Below, piece after piece: positions 51,537-61,410 of a DNA stretch of 64,000 bases; position 1 is the first letter of the stretch; every line of letters begins with the position of its first letter. The notes under the pieces are model-generated. The model was given only the letters and a program-made list of their open reading frames with translations, was not told the DNA's origin and made no database searches. This stretch comes from Acidovorax sp. T1 (lineage in GTDB: Bacteria > Pseudomonadota > Gammaproteobacteria > Burkholderiales > Burkholderiaceae_C): NCBI RefSeq assembly GCF_002176815.1, contig NZ_CP021648.1, positions 2,550,001 to 2,614,000 on the forward strand, in the 5' to 3' direction. The translations under genes were made by a program, and so were the position numbers.

Positions 51537-54500
51537 TCATGCCACCCCGGGCGCGGGCCGCCGCACACGGAACCAGGCGGCATACATGGCCGGCAGCGCC
51601 AGCAGCGTCAGCACCGTGGCCACCACCAGCCCGCCCATGATGGCCACGGCCATCGGCCCCCAGAACACGCTGCGCGACAGCGGGATCATGGCCAGCACCG
51701 CCGCCGCTGCCGTGAGCACGATGGGGCGCAGGCGGCGCACGGCGGATTCCACGATGGCATCCCACGCAGGCACACCCCGTGCGCGGTCCTGCTCGATCTG
51801 ATCAATCAGGATCACCGAGTTGCGCTGAATCATGCCCATGAGCGCAATCACCCCCAGCAGCGCCACAAAACCAAACGGCCGGTTCAGCAGCAGCAGGGCC
51901 GCTGCCACGCCCGCCAGGCCCAGCGGCCCGGTCAGAAACACCAGCATCGCGCGACTGAAACTGTGCAGCTGCAGCATGAGCAGCGTGAAAGTGATGAACA
52001 GCATGATCGGAATGCCCGCTGCGATCGACGCCGAGCCCTTGGAGCTTTCTTCCACAGCCCCCGCCACCTCAATGCGATACCCCCCCCTGCCCCGCAGTAC
52101 GCCATTGGGCCTCGATCTCCTTGAGGGCCGGAAGCAGCGCTGCAGTCACCGTGGCGCCCTGCAACCCCTCGGTCACGTCACCCTGCACCGTGATGGCGTA
52201 GTCGCGGTTCTCACGCCACATTACGCCCGGCTCCCAGGTGAACACGGGCTTGGCGATCTGCGTGAGCGGAATCGACTTGCCCGAGGCCGTGGGCAGGTAG
52301 GCATTGGCGATGTCAGTGATGGCATTGCGCTCATCGACTGGCTGGCGCAGCACGATGTCAATCAGCTTGTCGCCCTCGCGGAACTGGCCCACCTGCGTGC
52401 CCGAAAGGATGGTTTTGGACGCCTGCGCAATCGACTGGCTCGTCACCCCCAGTGCGCGCGCCTTGGCCTGGTCCACCTCCAGGCGCAGCACCTTCACCGA
52501 TTCGTTCCAGTTGTCGTTCACGCCGCGCATGTCGGGGTTCTGGCGCAGCTGGGCCTTGACCTCATCGGCGCGCTCGCGCAGCACCAGCGGATCGGGGCCC
52601 ACCACGCGAAACTGCACCGGATAGGGCACGGGCGGCCCGTTGGGCAGCAGCTTGATGCGGCCGCGCACTTCCGGGAACTCCTGCGCCAGCAGCGCCGGCA
52701 ATTTTTTGCGCAGCGATTCACGGATCTTCAGGTCTTGCGGCACCACGATGAACTGCGACACATTGGTTTGCGGGAACACCTGGTCCAGCGGCAGATAAAA
52801 CCGCGGCACGCCCGAGCCCACCCAGGTGCTGACGGTGCTCACGCCGGGCTCGGCAAGCAGGCGCTGCTCCACGCGCTGGGTGATGGCCTCGTTGCCCGCA
52901 AACGATGTGCCCTCGGGGAACCAGATGTCCACCATGATTTCGGGACGGCTCGAATCCGGGAAGAACTGCTGCTGCACCTTGCCCATGCCCACGATGCCCA
53001 GCGCAAAAGTGAGCACCGTGGCGCCGATGGTCAGCCAGCGGTGCTCCACGCACCAGTGCACCAGCCGGCGAAACGCCGTGTAGAACGGGCTGTCGAACAC
53101 CTCATGCGGGTCGTCGGTGATGCCTTGGCTGGCCTGGGCGGCCAGCACATGCGGCGGTCGGCTGCCTGCCCCCACGCTCGCCACTGCGTGTGCTTCGCTG
53201 CCCCCCGAGGGGGCGTCAGCCACCTTGGGGCGGCCCGGCGGAGGCTTCAGCAGCAACGTGCCCAGATACGGCACGAAATACACCGACACGATCCAGCTCA
53301 GCACCAGCGCAATCACCGTCACGGCAAAGATGGCAAAGGTGTATTCGCCGGTCACCGACTTGGCAATGCCGATGGGCAAAAAGCCGGCGGCGGTGATGAG
53401 CGTTCCGGTCAGCATGGGCATGGCCGTGAGCTCATAGGCAAAGGTGGCGGCGCGCACCTTGTCGTAGCCTTCTTCGAGCTTGAGCACCATCATCTCGACC
53501 GCAATGATGGCGTCATCCACCAGCAGGCCCAGCGCAATGATGAGCGAGCCCAGCGAGATCTTGTGCAGGCCAATGTTCCAGTACCACATGGCCAAAAACG
53601 TCACGGCCAGCACCATGGGGATGGTGATGCCCACCACCAGCCCCGGGCGCGGGTCGATGTACCAGCGCTTCCAAAGCGGTTGATTGCCGGGGCGCTTGTG
53701 CAGCCCCAGGCTGATGAAACTCACCGCCAGCACAATCACCACCGCCTCGATCAGCACCATGACGAACTCGTTCACCGAGCTGGCCACCGACTTGGGCTGG
53801 TCCTGCACATTCACCAGCTTCACGCCCGCCGGCAGCGCGCCGTTGATGCGCCCGGTCACGCCATGCAATGCCTTGCCCAGGGCAATGATGTCGCCACCCT
53901 TGGCCATCGAGACGCCCAGCGCAATCACCTCGCGCCCCTGGTGGCGCACCTTCACCGCGGCCGGGTCCACATAGCCGCGCTTTACCTCGGCAATGTCCGC
54001 CAATCGCAGCTGCGCTCCTGAAGGGCCCCGAATAGGCATGGCGCGCAGGTCTTCCACGGCGTTGAACTGCCCGCCCACCCGCACCTGCACCTGGTCTTGC
54101 GGGGTCTCGAAGGCGCCAGCGCCCTCCACCGCGTTTTGCTGCCCCAGTTGGGCCAGCACCTGGTTCATGTCCAGGCCCAGTTGCGCCAGGCGCTTTTGCG
54201 AAATCTCGATGAACAGCTTTTCGTCCTGCGCGCCAAACAGCTCCACCTTGGCCACATCGGGAACGCGCAGCAGTTGCTGGCGCGCGTCGTCGGCAAATGC
54301 TTTTAGTTCGGCGTAGCTGAAGCCTTCCGACTCCAGCGCGTAGATCACGCCATACACGTCGCCAAAGTCGTCATTGAAGAACGGGCCCTGAATGCCCTGC
54401 GGCAAGGTGTAGCGCATGTCGCCCACCTTCTTGCGCACCGTGTACCAGACATTGGGCACCTCGCTGGCCCTGGACGAATCCTTGATCTGGAAAATGATCT

Positions 54501-54795
54501 GCGACTCGCCGGGCTTGGAATAGCTGCGGATCTTGTCGGCGTAGGGCACCTCCTGCAGGGTGCGCTCGATCTTGTCGGTCACCTGCTCGGCCACCTGCTG
54601 CGCCGTGGCGCCCGGCCAGTAGGTGCGCACCACCATGGCCCGAAAGGTAAACGGCGGATCTTCGTCCTGCCCCAGCTGAAAATAGGCCGCAAAGCCCAGC
54701 AGCATCAACACCACCATGAGATAGCGGGTGAGCGCCGGATGGTCGAGTGCCCACTTGGAGAGGTTGAACCCCTCTTTGGGTTGTCCTTGGGTCAT
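51537..54795 (-). pseudogene. RND (AcrB/HAE-like) efflux pump, split by a +1 frameshift
   Basis: The frame runs from ATG 54795 for 908 residues and stops at 52069. The rest of the pump (GAVEESSKGSASIAAGIPIMLF onward, about 176 residues) continues in another frame to 51537. The break is at a run of eight C (52080-52087): with seven, the reading is GQGGYRIEVAGAVEE, which is what RND pumps have. Transmembrane Asp pair GLLVDDAIIAVE is intact. Residues about 520-545 come from a repeat inserted in frame. With the frame restored the protein would be ~1085 residues. Either a sequencing error, phase variation or real inactivation; the adaptor gene upstream also carries a stop. Confidence 0.88.
53174..53240. 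repeat. Comamonadaceae-type GC-rich repeat inserted in frame in the RND gene
   Basis: The bases CACTGCGTGTGCTTCGCTGC, CCCCCGAGGGGGC and CCTTGGGGCGGCCC form a palindrome-rich unit that I recognise from intergenic spaces of Acidovorax and relatives. Here it encodes PPPGRPKVADAPSGGSEAHA within a cytoplasmic loop of the pump. Confidence 0.65.
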
Positions 54796-54856
54796 GGCCA
54801 GCCTTACTTTGCGGAAGAGGCCGCAGCCGCTGCCGAGGCGGCAGGCGTTGCCTGAA

Positions 54857-54920
54857 CAGCTACTGAATTTGTAGCTGTCTGCGCTTTAGGTACGGGCGCT
54901 ACAGCCGTTTTTGGCTGATA
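54857..54920. repeat. GCTA-rich palindromic repeat, degenerate copy 1
   Basis: AACAGCTACTGAATTTGTAGCTG, then GCGCTTTAGGTACGGGCGCTACAGCC and TTTTTGGC, resembles the AATAGCTGCTAGCGCTTA / TAAGCGCTAGCAGC element seen at 57150-57212 and 58790-58822. It lies in the former tail coding region of the RND adaptor gene. Confidence 0.55.
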
Positions 54921-54932
54921 AACCATGACCTT

Positions 54933-56000
54933 CTACCCCGGCGAAAGCACATGCACGCCGGTGGCCACCACCTGCATGCCGGGCGCCAGGCCCGACGCCA
55001 CCACGGCATCGTTGCCATCGGCCGTGGCAATCTGCACCACCTGCGACTTCACCGTGCCGGTGGCCGGGTCGTACACCCACACCGCCGTGGCCTGCCCTTC
55101 CTGGCGCAGCGCGCTGGTCGGCAGCTTGATGGCCGCAACGCCCGCGTGGCTCAATGCCTTGGGCGTGACATACACCGTGGCACCCAGGGCCGGCACCTCG
55201 CTGCCTTCCAGCGCCACCTTGACCTGGTAGGTGCGCGTGGCGGCATCGGCACTGGCCGCCACCTCGCGCACCCGGCCCGCCAGCTGCGCGCCACCCGACC
55301 ACACCCGCGCCACCACCTCCTGGCCGGGCTGGATCTGCGCCACCTTGTCTTCGGGCACGGCAAACACCACATCGCGCGCGCCGTCTTGCGCAATGCGCAC
55401 CACGGGCGTGCCCGCCGCCACCACCTGGCCCGGCTCGGCCTCGATGCCCGTCACCACGCCCGCCACATCGGCCACCAGCGTGGTGTAGGCCGTCTGGTTG
55501 CCCTGCGACGACAACTGCGCCCGCGCCTGGTCCAGCGCGGCCTGCGCGGCCTTGAGCGTGGCATCGCGCCGCTCCAGCTCGGCGCCGCTGATGAAATTCT
55601 GGTCCTTAAGTGTCTGGTAGCGCTTGAAATCGGCCGCCGCCAGATCGCGCTGCGTGGTGGCCGCTGCCAGCTGCGCACGCGCGGCATCGGTGGCCAGCTG
55701 GTAGTCGCGCGGGTCGAGTTGCGCCAGCACCTGCCCGGCGCGCACCCGCTGGCCCAGCTCTGCCTGGCGCTGCACGATCTTGCCCGCTACGCGAAAGCCC
55801 AGGCGCGACTCTGTGCGCGCCCGCACCTCGCCCGCATATTCCAGGCTGGTCTGCAACGCCCCCACCCCCACCGTGAGCAGCTTGACCGAGCGCACGGGCT
55901 CTTCGGGCGGCGCCGGCCGGGAACACGCCGCCAGCAACGCAGCAGAGGCCACAAGAAACAGATACCGCAGCGACGGCCGCCAGGCGAAGGATGTGCGCAT
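54933..56000 (-). CDS. RND periplasmic adaptor (membrane fusion protein), truncated by an amber codon
   Basis: I chose ATG 56000, giving 355 residues. A lipoprotein signal ends ASAALLAACSRPAPP (lipobox LAAC). Then the barrel-sandwich (GFRVAGKIVQRQAELGQRV), helical hairpin (about 100-165) and beta-barrel domains follow. The protein ends HVLSPG with TAG at 54935-54933. In frame, reading continues KVMVYQPKTAVAPVPKAQ and 24 more residues to TAA at 54806-54804, 8 bases before the pump gene. The family normally has Gln (CAG) here, so TAG is a one-base nonsense change. Only a non-conserved tail is lost, so the adaptor may still work. Confidence 0.88.
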   Translation of the reverse strand: MRTSFAWRPSLRYLFLVASAALLAACSRPAPPEEPVRSVKLLTVGVGALQTSLEYAGEVRARTESRLGFRVAGKIVQRQAELGQRVRAGQVLAQLDPRDYQLATDAARAQLAAATTQRDLAAADFKRYQTLKDQNFISGAELERRDATLKAAQAALDQARAQLSSQGNQTAYTTLVADVAGVVTGIEAEPGQVVAAGTPVVRIAQDGARDVVFAVPEDKVAQIQPGQEVVARVWSGGAQLAGRVREVAASADAATRTYQVKVALEGSEVPALGATVYVTPKALSHAGVAAIKLPTSALRQEGQATAVWVYDPATGTVKSQVVQIATADGNDAVVASGLAPGMQVVATGVHVLSPG

Positions 56001-56115
56001 GAGAAATCCGGGAGTAGGAACGGGGGCTGCCCTGCACAACATGTGCCGGCCTCAAGCGCCGCCCCACAGCGCGTCCCCACTTTTGTCGGGGCAAGGCAAC
56101 CCAACCGCAAACTTT

Positions 56116-56137
56116 TTACTGACTGGCCGGTTAGTAA
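56116..56137. promoter_or_regulatory. 22-bp palindromic operator (TetR type) upstream of the RND operon
   Basis: TTACTGACTGG and CCGGTTAGTAA form a near-perfect palindrome (two mismatched pairs). It lies between the RND adaptor start (56000) and hpnC (56180). TetR-family repressors of RND pumps bind such sites; no TetR gene is nearby, so the regulator would be elsewhere or lost. Confidence 0.75.
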
Positions 56138-56179
56138 TCTAGGGGGTCGCCCTGACAATGTCAAGCGACAATCCCGGCC

Positions 56180-57097
56180 GTGAACCCACGCCCCCCCTCC
56201 CCACCCCCGCCCAGCGCCACGCCCCACGGCGGCGCAACGGCACCGCCGCCTGCACCGGTGGTGGCCGCGCCCGTCACGCATTACGAAAACTTTCCCGTCG
56301 CCTCGCTGTTGTGCCCGCCGCACCTGCGCCAGCCCATCGCCGCCATCTACGCTTTTGCCCGCACGGCCGACGACATCGCCGACGAGGGCGACGCCACGCC
56401 CGCGCAGCGCCTGGCTGACCTGGCCGCCTACCGTGCCGAACTGGCCCGCGTGGCCGCCGGCCAGCCCCCCGCAGCGCGCTGGGCCGCCGTGTTCGGCCCG
56501 TTGCAGGCCACGCTGCGCCAGCACGCGCTGCCGGTGCCGCTGCTCGACGACCTGCTCAGCGCCTTCATCCAGGACGTGCAAAAAACCCGCGACGCCCAGG
56601 GCTACGCCGACCGCGCCGAGCTGCTGGCCTATTGCCGCCGCTCCGCCAACCCGGTGGGCCGCCTGCTGCTGCATCTGTATGGCGTGACCGGTGCCCAGGC
56701 CCTGGACGAAAGCGACGCCATCTGCACCGCCCTGCAGCTCATCAACTTCTGGCAAGACCTGAGCGTGGACATTCCCCGTGGCCGCCACTACCTGCCGCAC
56801 GCCGACTGCGCCCGCCACGGCGCGGGCCCGGCAGACCTGCTGGCGCTGCACAGCACCCCCAACAACGTGCTGCTGATTGCCGACTGCGCCCGCTGGGCCC
56901 GCACCCTCATGCAAAAGGGCGCGCCCCTGGTGCTCCGCCTGCCCGGCCGCGCGGGCTGGGAGCTGCGCCTGGTGGTGCAAGGCGGCCTGCGCATTCTCGA
57001 CAAGGTCGATGCCCTGCGCGGCGCCAGCCTGCACACCCGCCCGCGCCTGCATGCGTGGGACTGGTTGGTCATGCTGGGCCGGGCGCTGGTAATGTAA
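56180..57097 (+). CDS. hpnC: Squalene synthase-like HpnC (hydroxysqualene synthase)
   Basis: From GTG 56180 the product has 305 residues; the first ~35 are Pro-rich and the conserved part begins THYENFPVASLL. Two Asp-rich motifs bind diphosphate: ARTADDIADEGD (near 66) and NFWQDLSVDIPRGRHYLP (near 189). HpnC converts presqualene diphosphate to hydroxysqualene in the three-enzyme bacterial route to squalene with HpnD and HpnE. In most genomes hpnCDE are adjacent; here sdaA separates hpnC from hpnD. Confidence 0.92.
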   Translation: MNPRPPSPPPPSATPHGGATAPPPAPVVAAPVTHYENFPVASLLCPPHLRQPIAAIYAFARTADDIADEGDATPAQRLADLAAYRAELARVAAGQPPAARWAAVFGPLQATLRQHALPVPLLDDLLSAFIQDVQKTRDAQGYADRAELLAYCRRSANPVGRLLLHLYGVTGAQALDESDAICTALQLINFWQDLSVDIPRGRHYLPHADCARHGAGPADLLALHSTPNNVLLIADCARWARTLMQKGAPLVLRLPGRAGWELRLVVQGGLRILDKVDALRGASLHTRPRLHAWDWLVMLGRALVM

Positions 57098-57149
57098 GAA
57101 AGATTCATGGGCGGCAAGGCGATCTGACATGTGCGCTGCGCCCAGCCAC

Positions 57150-57212
57150 CAAATTTTTAGCAAAAATAGCCTCTAGCGCTTATCCAGAAAGCGCCAGCAG
57201 CTATAAAAACTG
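57150..57212. repeat. GCTA-rich palindromic repeat, copy 2 (upstream of sdaA)
   Basis: AGCCTCTAGCGCTTATCCAGAAAGCGCCAGCAGCTATAAAAACTG contains imperfect arms around the loop TATCCAG. It lies between hpnC and sdaA. A short 9-bp tandem repeat (CTGCAGCCC, about three and a half copies) follows at 57282-57311. Confidence 0.75.
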
Positions 57213-57331
57213 AAGCAATCAACCTGCCAGCCGCCATGGTTGCACCCCAGGCTACGCCCCACAAAAAAGGATTGCGCGCATGCTGCAGCCCTGCAGCCCT
57301 GCAGCCCTGCCGCCCGGTTAGCCTCTCCACC

Positions 57332-58765
57332 ATGTCCACGCCCACCACACCCACCACCTCCGTCAGCGTTTTCGATCTTTTCAAGATCGGCATCGGCCCC
57401 TCCAGCTCGCACACCGTGGGGCCGATGATTGCCGCGCGCCAGTTTGCCTGCCACCTGCAGGCCACCTTGGGGCTGGCGGCGGTGCACGGCGTCACCGTGG
57501 AACTGTTTGGCTCGCTCTCGGCCACCGGCGTAGGCCACGGCACCGACCGCGCTGTGCTGCTGGGCCTGGCGGGGCATGAGCCCGACCGCATCGACCCCGC
57601 GCAGATCGCGCCCACCATCGCGCAGATCCGCAGCAGCGGGGCGCTGGCCCTGCTGGGTGAACGCACCGTGCCGTTCATCGAAAAAGACCACCTGCTGTTT
57701 CGCCGCAAAAGCCTGCCGCTGCACCCCAACGGCCTGTGCTTTCACTCCTTCGACGCGCAGGGCCATGAGATCGCCACCCGCGAGTACTACTCGGTCGGCG
57801 GCGGTTTTGTGATCGACGCCGCAGGCCAGCGCGTGCTCAACACCGCCGCCACCGCGCAGCCCGACGCCGCAGGCCACGGCCAGGGCCTGCCCCATCCATT
57901 TCGCACCGGGGCCGAACTGCTGGCCCAATGCCACGCCACCGGCCTCGCCCCGGCCCAGCTCATGGCCGCCAACGAAGCGCACTGGCGCAGCGCCGCCGAA
58001 GTGCGCCGCCAGCTCATGGCCATCTGGCAGACCATGGCCGGCGCCGTGCAGCGCGGCTGCGCCGCCACTGGCCAGCTCCCCGGCCCCCTGCAGGTGCGCC
58101 GCCGCGCCGCCGAGCTGCACAAAAACCTCAGCAGCCACCCCGAGGCCGCGCTGCGCGACCCGCTCGCCATGCTCGACTGGGTCAACCTGTATGCCATGGC
58201 CGTCAACGAAGAAAACGCCGCCGGCGGCCGCGTGGTGACCGCGCCCACCAACGGCGCGGCGGGCGTCATCCCCGCCGTGCTGCACTACTACGTCAACTTT
58301 CTGCAGGGCGCCAAAGAGGCCAAGGAGGACGGCATCGCCACCTTCTTGCTCACCGCTGGCGCCATCGGCATCATCTACAAAGAAAACGCATCCCTGTCCG
58401 GCGCCGAGGTGGGCTGCCAGGGCGAGGTGGGCGTGGCCTGCTCCATGGCCGCCGGCGCCCTGGCGGCCGTGATGGGCGGCACGCCCGAGCAAATCGAGAA
58501 CGCCGCCGAGATCGGCATGGAGCACAACCTGGGCATGACCTGCGACCCCGTGGGCGGCCTGGTGCAAATCCCCTGCATCGAGCGCAACGCCATGGGCGCC
58601 ATCAAGGCCATCAACGCCGCCCGCATGGCCCTGCGCGGCGACGGCCAGCATGTGGTCTCGCTCGACAAGGTCATCAAAACCATGATGCAGACCGGCGCCG
58701 ACATGAAGGCCAAATACAAAGAAACCTCGCGCGGCGGGCTGGCGGTGAATGTGGTGGAGTGCTGA
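57332..58765 (+). CDS. sdaA: L-serine ammonia-lyase (iron-sulfur type)
   Basis: I chose ATG 57332, giving 477 residues. The beta-type domain opens [20 protein letters not shown]; the catalytic alpha part includes the Cys ligands [27 protein letters not shown] and the motif [13 protein letters not shown]. It deaminates serine to pyruvate and ammonia with an oxygen-sensitive 4Fe-4S cluster. Its position between hpnC and hpnD is not metabolically explained, and palindromic repeats flank it on both sides. Confidence 0.94.
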   Translation: MSTPTTPTTSVSVFDLFKIGIGPSSSHTVGPMIAARQFACHLQATLGLAAVHGVTVELFGSLSATGVGHGTDRAVLLGLAGHEPDRIDPAQIAPTIAQIRSSGALALLGERTVPFIEKDHLLFRRKSLPLHPNGLCFHSFDAQGHEIATREYYSVGGGFVIDAAGQRVLNTAATAQPDAAGHGQGLPHPFRTGAELLAQCHATGLAPAQLMAANEAHWRSAAEVRRQLMAIWQTMAGAVQRGCAATGQLPGPLQVRRRAAELHKNLSSHPEAALRDPLAMLDWVNLYAMAVNEENAAGGRVVTAPTNGAAGVIPAVLHYYVNFLQGAKEAKEDGIATFLLTAGAIGIIYKENASLSGAEVGCQGEVGVACSMAAGALAAVMGGTPEQIENAAEIGMEHNLGMTCDPVGGLVQIPCIERNAMGAIKAINAARMALRGDGQHVVSLDKVIKTMMQTGADMKAKYKETSRGGLAVNVVEC

Positions 58766-58789
58766 ACCGTCAGCACTACCAATTCAATA

Positions 58790-58822
58790 GCTGCTAGCGC
58801 TTACCCCATAAGCGCTAGCAGC
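58790..58822. repeat. GCTA-rich palindromic repeat, copy 3 (downstream of sdaA)
   Basis: Perfect 14-bp arms GCTGCTAGCGCTTA / TAAGCGCTAGCAGC with loop CCCCA. It is the best-preserved copy and could also terminate sdaA transcription, being followed by CCAAAAA rather than T residues on this strand. Confidence 0.9.
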
Positions 58823-58884
58823 CAAAAACACCTCAAACCCCGTTACCCCGGTCGGCACTGTGCGCCGTGTGACAATCTCGCCCC

Positions 58885-59724
58885 ATGACACCGCAGCAGT
58901 ACGTACAGCAAAAGGCCGTGGCCTCGGGCAGCAGCTTTTATTACGCCTTTCTCTTTTTGCCCGCGCCGCGCCGCGCGGCCATCACGGCGTTTTATGCGTT
59001 TTGCCGCGAGGTGGACGATGTGGTCGATGAGGTGAGCGACCCCGGCGTGGCCCGCACCAAGCTGGCCTGGTGGCAGGCCGAGGTGGCCAAGGCTTTTGCC
59101 GGCCAGCCCACGCACCCGGTGATGCAGGCGCTGATGCCGCACACGTTGGACTACGGCATCGAGCCGCACCACCTGCAGGCGGTGATTGACGGCTGCCAGA
59201 TGGACCTGGAGCAAACGCGCTACCTCGACTTTGCGGGTCTGAAGGGCTATTGCCACCTGGTGGCGGGCGTTGTGGGCGAGGTGGCGGCGCGCATCTTTGG
59301 CCAGACCGACGCGCGCACCACCGAATACGCGCACCGGCTGGGCCTGGCGTTTCAGCTCACCAACATCATCCGCGACGTGGGCGAAGACGCCATGCTGGGC
59401 CGCATCTACCTGCCCGTGAGCGAGCTGCAGCAGTTTGATGTGAAGGCGCACGAGATTTTGAAGCGCCAGTATTCCGACCGCTTCACCGCGCTGATGCGCT
59501 TTCAGGCCGAACGCGCGCACCGCCTGTATGACGAGGCCTTTGCCCTGCTGCCCGACGCCGACCGCCGCGCGCAAAAGCCGGGCCTGATGATGGCCAGCAT
59601 CTACCGCACGCTGCTGCGCGAGATCGAGCACGAGAACTTTCAGGTGCTGCACCAGCGCATCCGCCTCACGCCGCTGCGCAAGTTCTGGCTGGCGTGGAAG
59701 GTGCAGGCGCTGGGCCGGATGTAG
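58885..59724 (+). CDS. hpnD: Presqualene diphosphate synthase HpnD
   Basis: The product has 279 residues. Asp-rich motifs FCREVDDVVDEVSD (near 45) and NIIRDVGEDAMLGRIYLP (near 165), with LVAGVVGEVAARIFG between, mark the isoprenoid head-to-head synthases. It joins two farnesyl diphosphates into presqualene diphosphate. hpnE follows after 9 bases, so these two are one operon. Confidence 0.94.
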   Translation: MTPQQYVQQKAVASGSSFYYAFLFLPAPRRAAITAFYAFCREVDDVVDEVSDPGVARTKLAWWQAEVAKAFAGQPTHPVMQALMPHTLDYGIEPHHLQAVIDGCQMDLEQTRYLDFAGLKGYCHLVAGVVGEVAARIFGQTDARTTEYAHRLGLAFQLTNIIRDVGEDAMLGRIYLPVSELQQFDVKAHEILKRQYSDRFTALMRFQAERAHRLYDEAFALLPDADRRAQKPGLMMASIYRTLLREIEHENFQVLHQRIRLTPLRKFWLAWKVQALGRM

Positions 59725-59733
59725 TCACCGTTC

Positions 59734-61074
59734 ATGAAAGTCGCCGTCATCGGGGCCGGCTGGGCCGGCATGGCCGCCGCCATTGCGCACGCGCAGGCGG
59801 GCCGGCAGGTGACCGTGTTCGAGGCGGCGCGCACCGTGGGCGGGCGGGCGCGGGCTGTGTCCGCCACGTTGCCGGACGGCACGCCGGTCACTCTCGACAA
59901 CGGCCAGCACATCCTGATTGGCGCCTATGCCGAGAGCCTGCGCCTGATGCGGCTGGTGGGAGTCGATACGGATTTGGCCCTGCTACGCCTGCCGCTCACG
60001 CTGCGGTTTCCCGATGGCCAGGGGCTGCAACTGCCCGACCTGCCCCCGCCGCTCGATGCCTTGCTGGGCATTGCCCGCGCCCAAGGCTGGCACTGGCGCG
60101 ACAAGCTGGCGCTGCTGCGCACGGCCACGGCCTGGCAACTGCGCGGCTTTCGCTGCGCGCCGCAGACTTCGGTAGCCCAGCTGTGCGCCGCGCTCACCCC
60201 GCGCCTGATGGCCGAGTTCATCGACCCGCTGTGTGTGTCGGCCCTGAACACCCCGGCGCGCGCGGCCAGCGGCCAGGTGTTTTTGCGCGTGCTGCAAGAC
60301 AGCCTGTTCAGTGGCCGGGGCGGCTCCAACCTGCTGCTGCCGCGCATTGATCTGGGAGCGCTGTTCCCCCAGGCGGCGGCCCATTGGCTGCAGCGCCACG
60401 GCGGCCAGGTCGTCACCGGGCAACGCGTGCAACGCCTGCAGCCGCTGCCGGGCGGACGCTGGCAGGCGGTGTGCACCGGCGGCAGTGCCGACGACGCCGC
60501 AACGCCCGCGGTGTTTGACCACATCACCCTGGCCTGCCCCTCATGGGAAGCCAGCCGTCTGGTGCAGGGCCTGGCAGACCTGCCCGGGCTGGGCGGGCTG
60601 TGCGGACCGGACGCGCCGACACAGGCCCGCCGCTGGAGCGCCGCTGCCAGCGCGCTGCGCTTTGAAGCCATCACCACAACGTATGCCCACGCCCACGGCG
60701 CGCGCCTGCCCCGGCCCATGCTGGCGCTGCGCAACACGGCGCAGCACCCCGCGCAGTTTGTATTTGACCGGGGCCAGCTCGACGGCCAGCACGGGCTGCT
60801 GGCCTTTGTGGTCAGCGCCAGCGATGGCGACCGCGCCCGCGTCGAACAACAAGTGCTGCAGCAGGCCGCCGCGCAACTCGCGCTGCCCACGCTGCAGCCC
60901 GTGCAGACCGTGGTGGAAAAGCGCGCCACCTTTGCCTGCACCCCCGGCCTGGAGCGGCCCGGCCCGCAGGTGCTGCCGGGTCTGAGCGCCTGCGGCGACT
61001 ATGTGCAAGGCCCCTACCCCGCCACGCTCGAAGGCGCCGTGCTCAGCGGCACCGCCGTGGCGGCCTGTGTGTGA
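59734..61074 (+). CDS. hpnE: Hydroxysqualene dehydroxylase HpnE
   Basis: The product has 446 residues. The N-terminal FAD-binding Rossmann motif is VAVIGAGWAGMAAAIAHAQAGRQVTVFEA, and the C-terminus has the second FAD contact SACGDYVQGPYPATLEGAVLSG. It is an amine-oxidase/phytoene-desaturase-like flavoprotein that removes the hydroxyl of hydroxysqualene to give squalene. No hopene cyclase gene is in the window, so the end product cannot be stated. Confidence 0.93.
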   Translation: MKVAVIGAGWAGMAAAIAHAQAGRQVTVFEAARTVGGRARAVSATLPDGTPVTLDNGQHILIGAYAESLRLMRLVGVDTDLALLRLPLTLRFPDGQGLQLPDLPPPLDALLGIARAQGWHWRDKLALLRTATAWQLRGFRCAPQTSVAQLCAALTPRLMAEFIDPLCVSALNTPARAASGQVFLRVLQDSLFSGRGGSNLLLPRIDLGALFPQAAAHWLQRHGGQVVTGQRVQRLQPLPGGRWQAVCTGGSADDAATPAVFDHITLACPSWEASRLVQGLADLPGLGGLCGPDAPTQARRWSAAASALRFEAITTTYAHAHGARLPRPMLALRNTAQHPAQFVFDRGQLDGQHGLLAFVVSASDGDRARVEQQVLQQAAAQLALPTLQPVQTVVEKRATFACTPGLERPGPQVLPGLSACGDYVQGPYPATLEGAVLSGTAVAACV

Positions 61075-61197
61075 GCAATCTGGCGCCTGGCTGATCAGTA
61101 TTTAAAACCGCAAGGTTCCGGATCAATCATCCAGCATTTATTTCGGGCCGGACCCATGGCAATCGACCCCGGGTCGCAACCCCGGCGGGCGGCGCCG

Positions 61198-61410
61198 CTA
61201 TTTCTCCAGCCACCACTGGATGACGACCTTGGCCAGAAAGCCCAGAAACCCCACACCCAGCCCCAGAAACAGCACAAAGGTGCCAAACCGCCCGGCTTTC
61301 GATGACCAGGCCAGCTGCCCGATGATGAAAACCATGTACAGGATGAAGGCCCCCACCCCGTAGGTGAGGAAGAAGCTCGCAATCTGCGCTTCGGTGAAAC
61401 CAAAAATCAC
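61198..61410 (-). CDS. DUF2788 small membrane protein
   Basis: 70 residues from GTG 61410, with GGGAGG five bases upstream. It has two membrane helices (about 12-32 and 44-64) and begins (V)IFGFTEAQIASFFLTYGVG, the DUF2788 pattern. The GTG overlaps the stop of the DUF2189 gene (GTGA), so the two are translationally coupled. Function unknown. Confidence 0.85.
   Translation of the reverse strand: MIFGFTEAQIASFFLTYGVGAFILYMVFIIGQLAWSSKAGRFGTFVLFLGLGVGFLGFLAKVVIQWWLEK

Noticed and set aside
51832..54021. 729-codon open frame on the plus strand across the RND pump gene
   Set aside because: Antisense shadow of the pump gene; no recognisable domain.
57173..58651. 492-codon open frame on the minus strand across sdaA
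   Set aside because: Gly/Ala/His-rich antisense shadow of a conserved enzyme gene.
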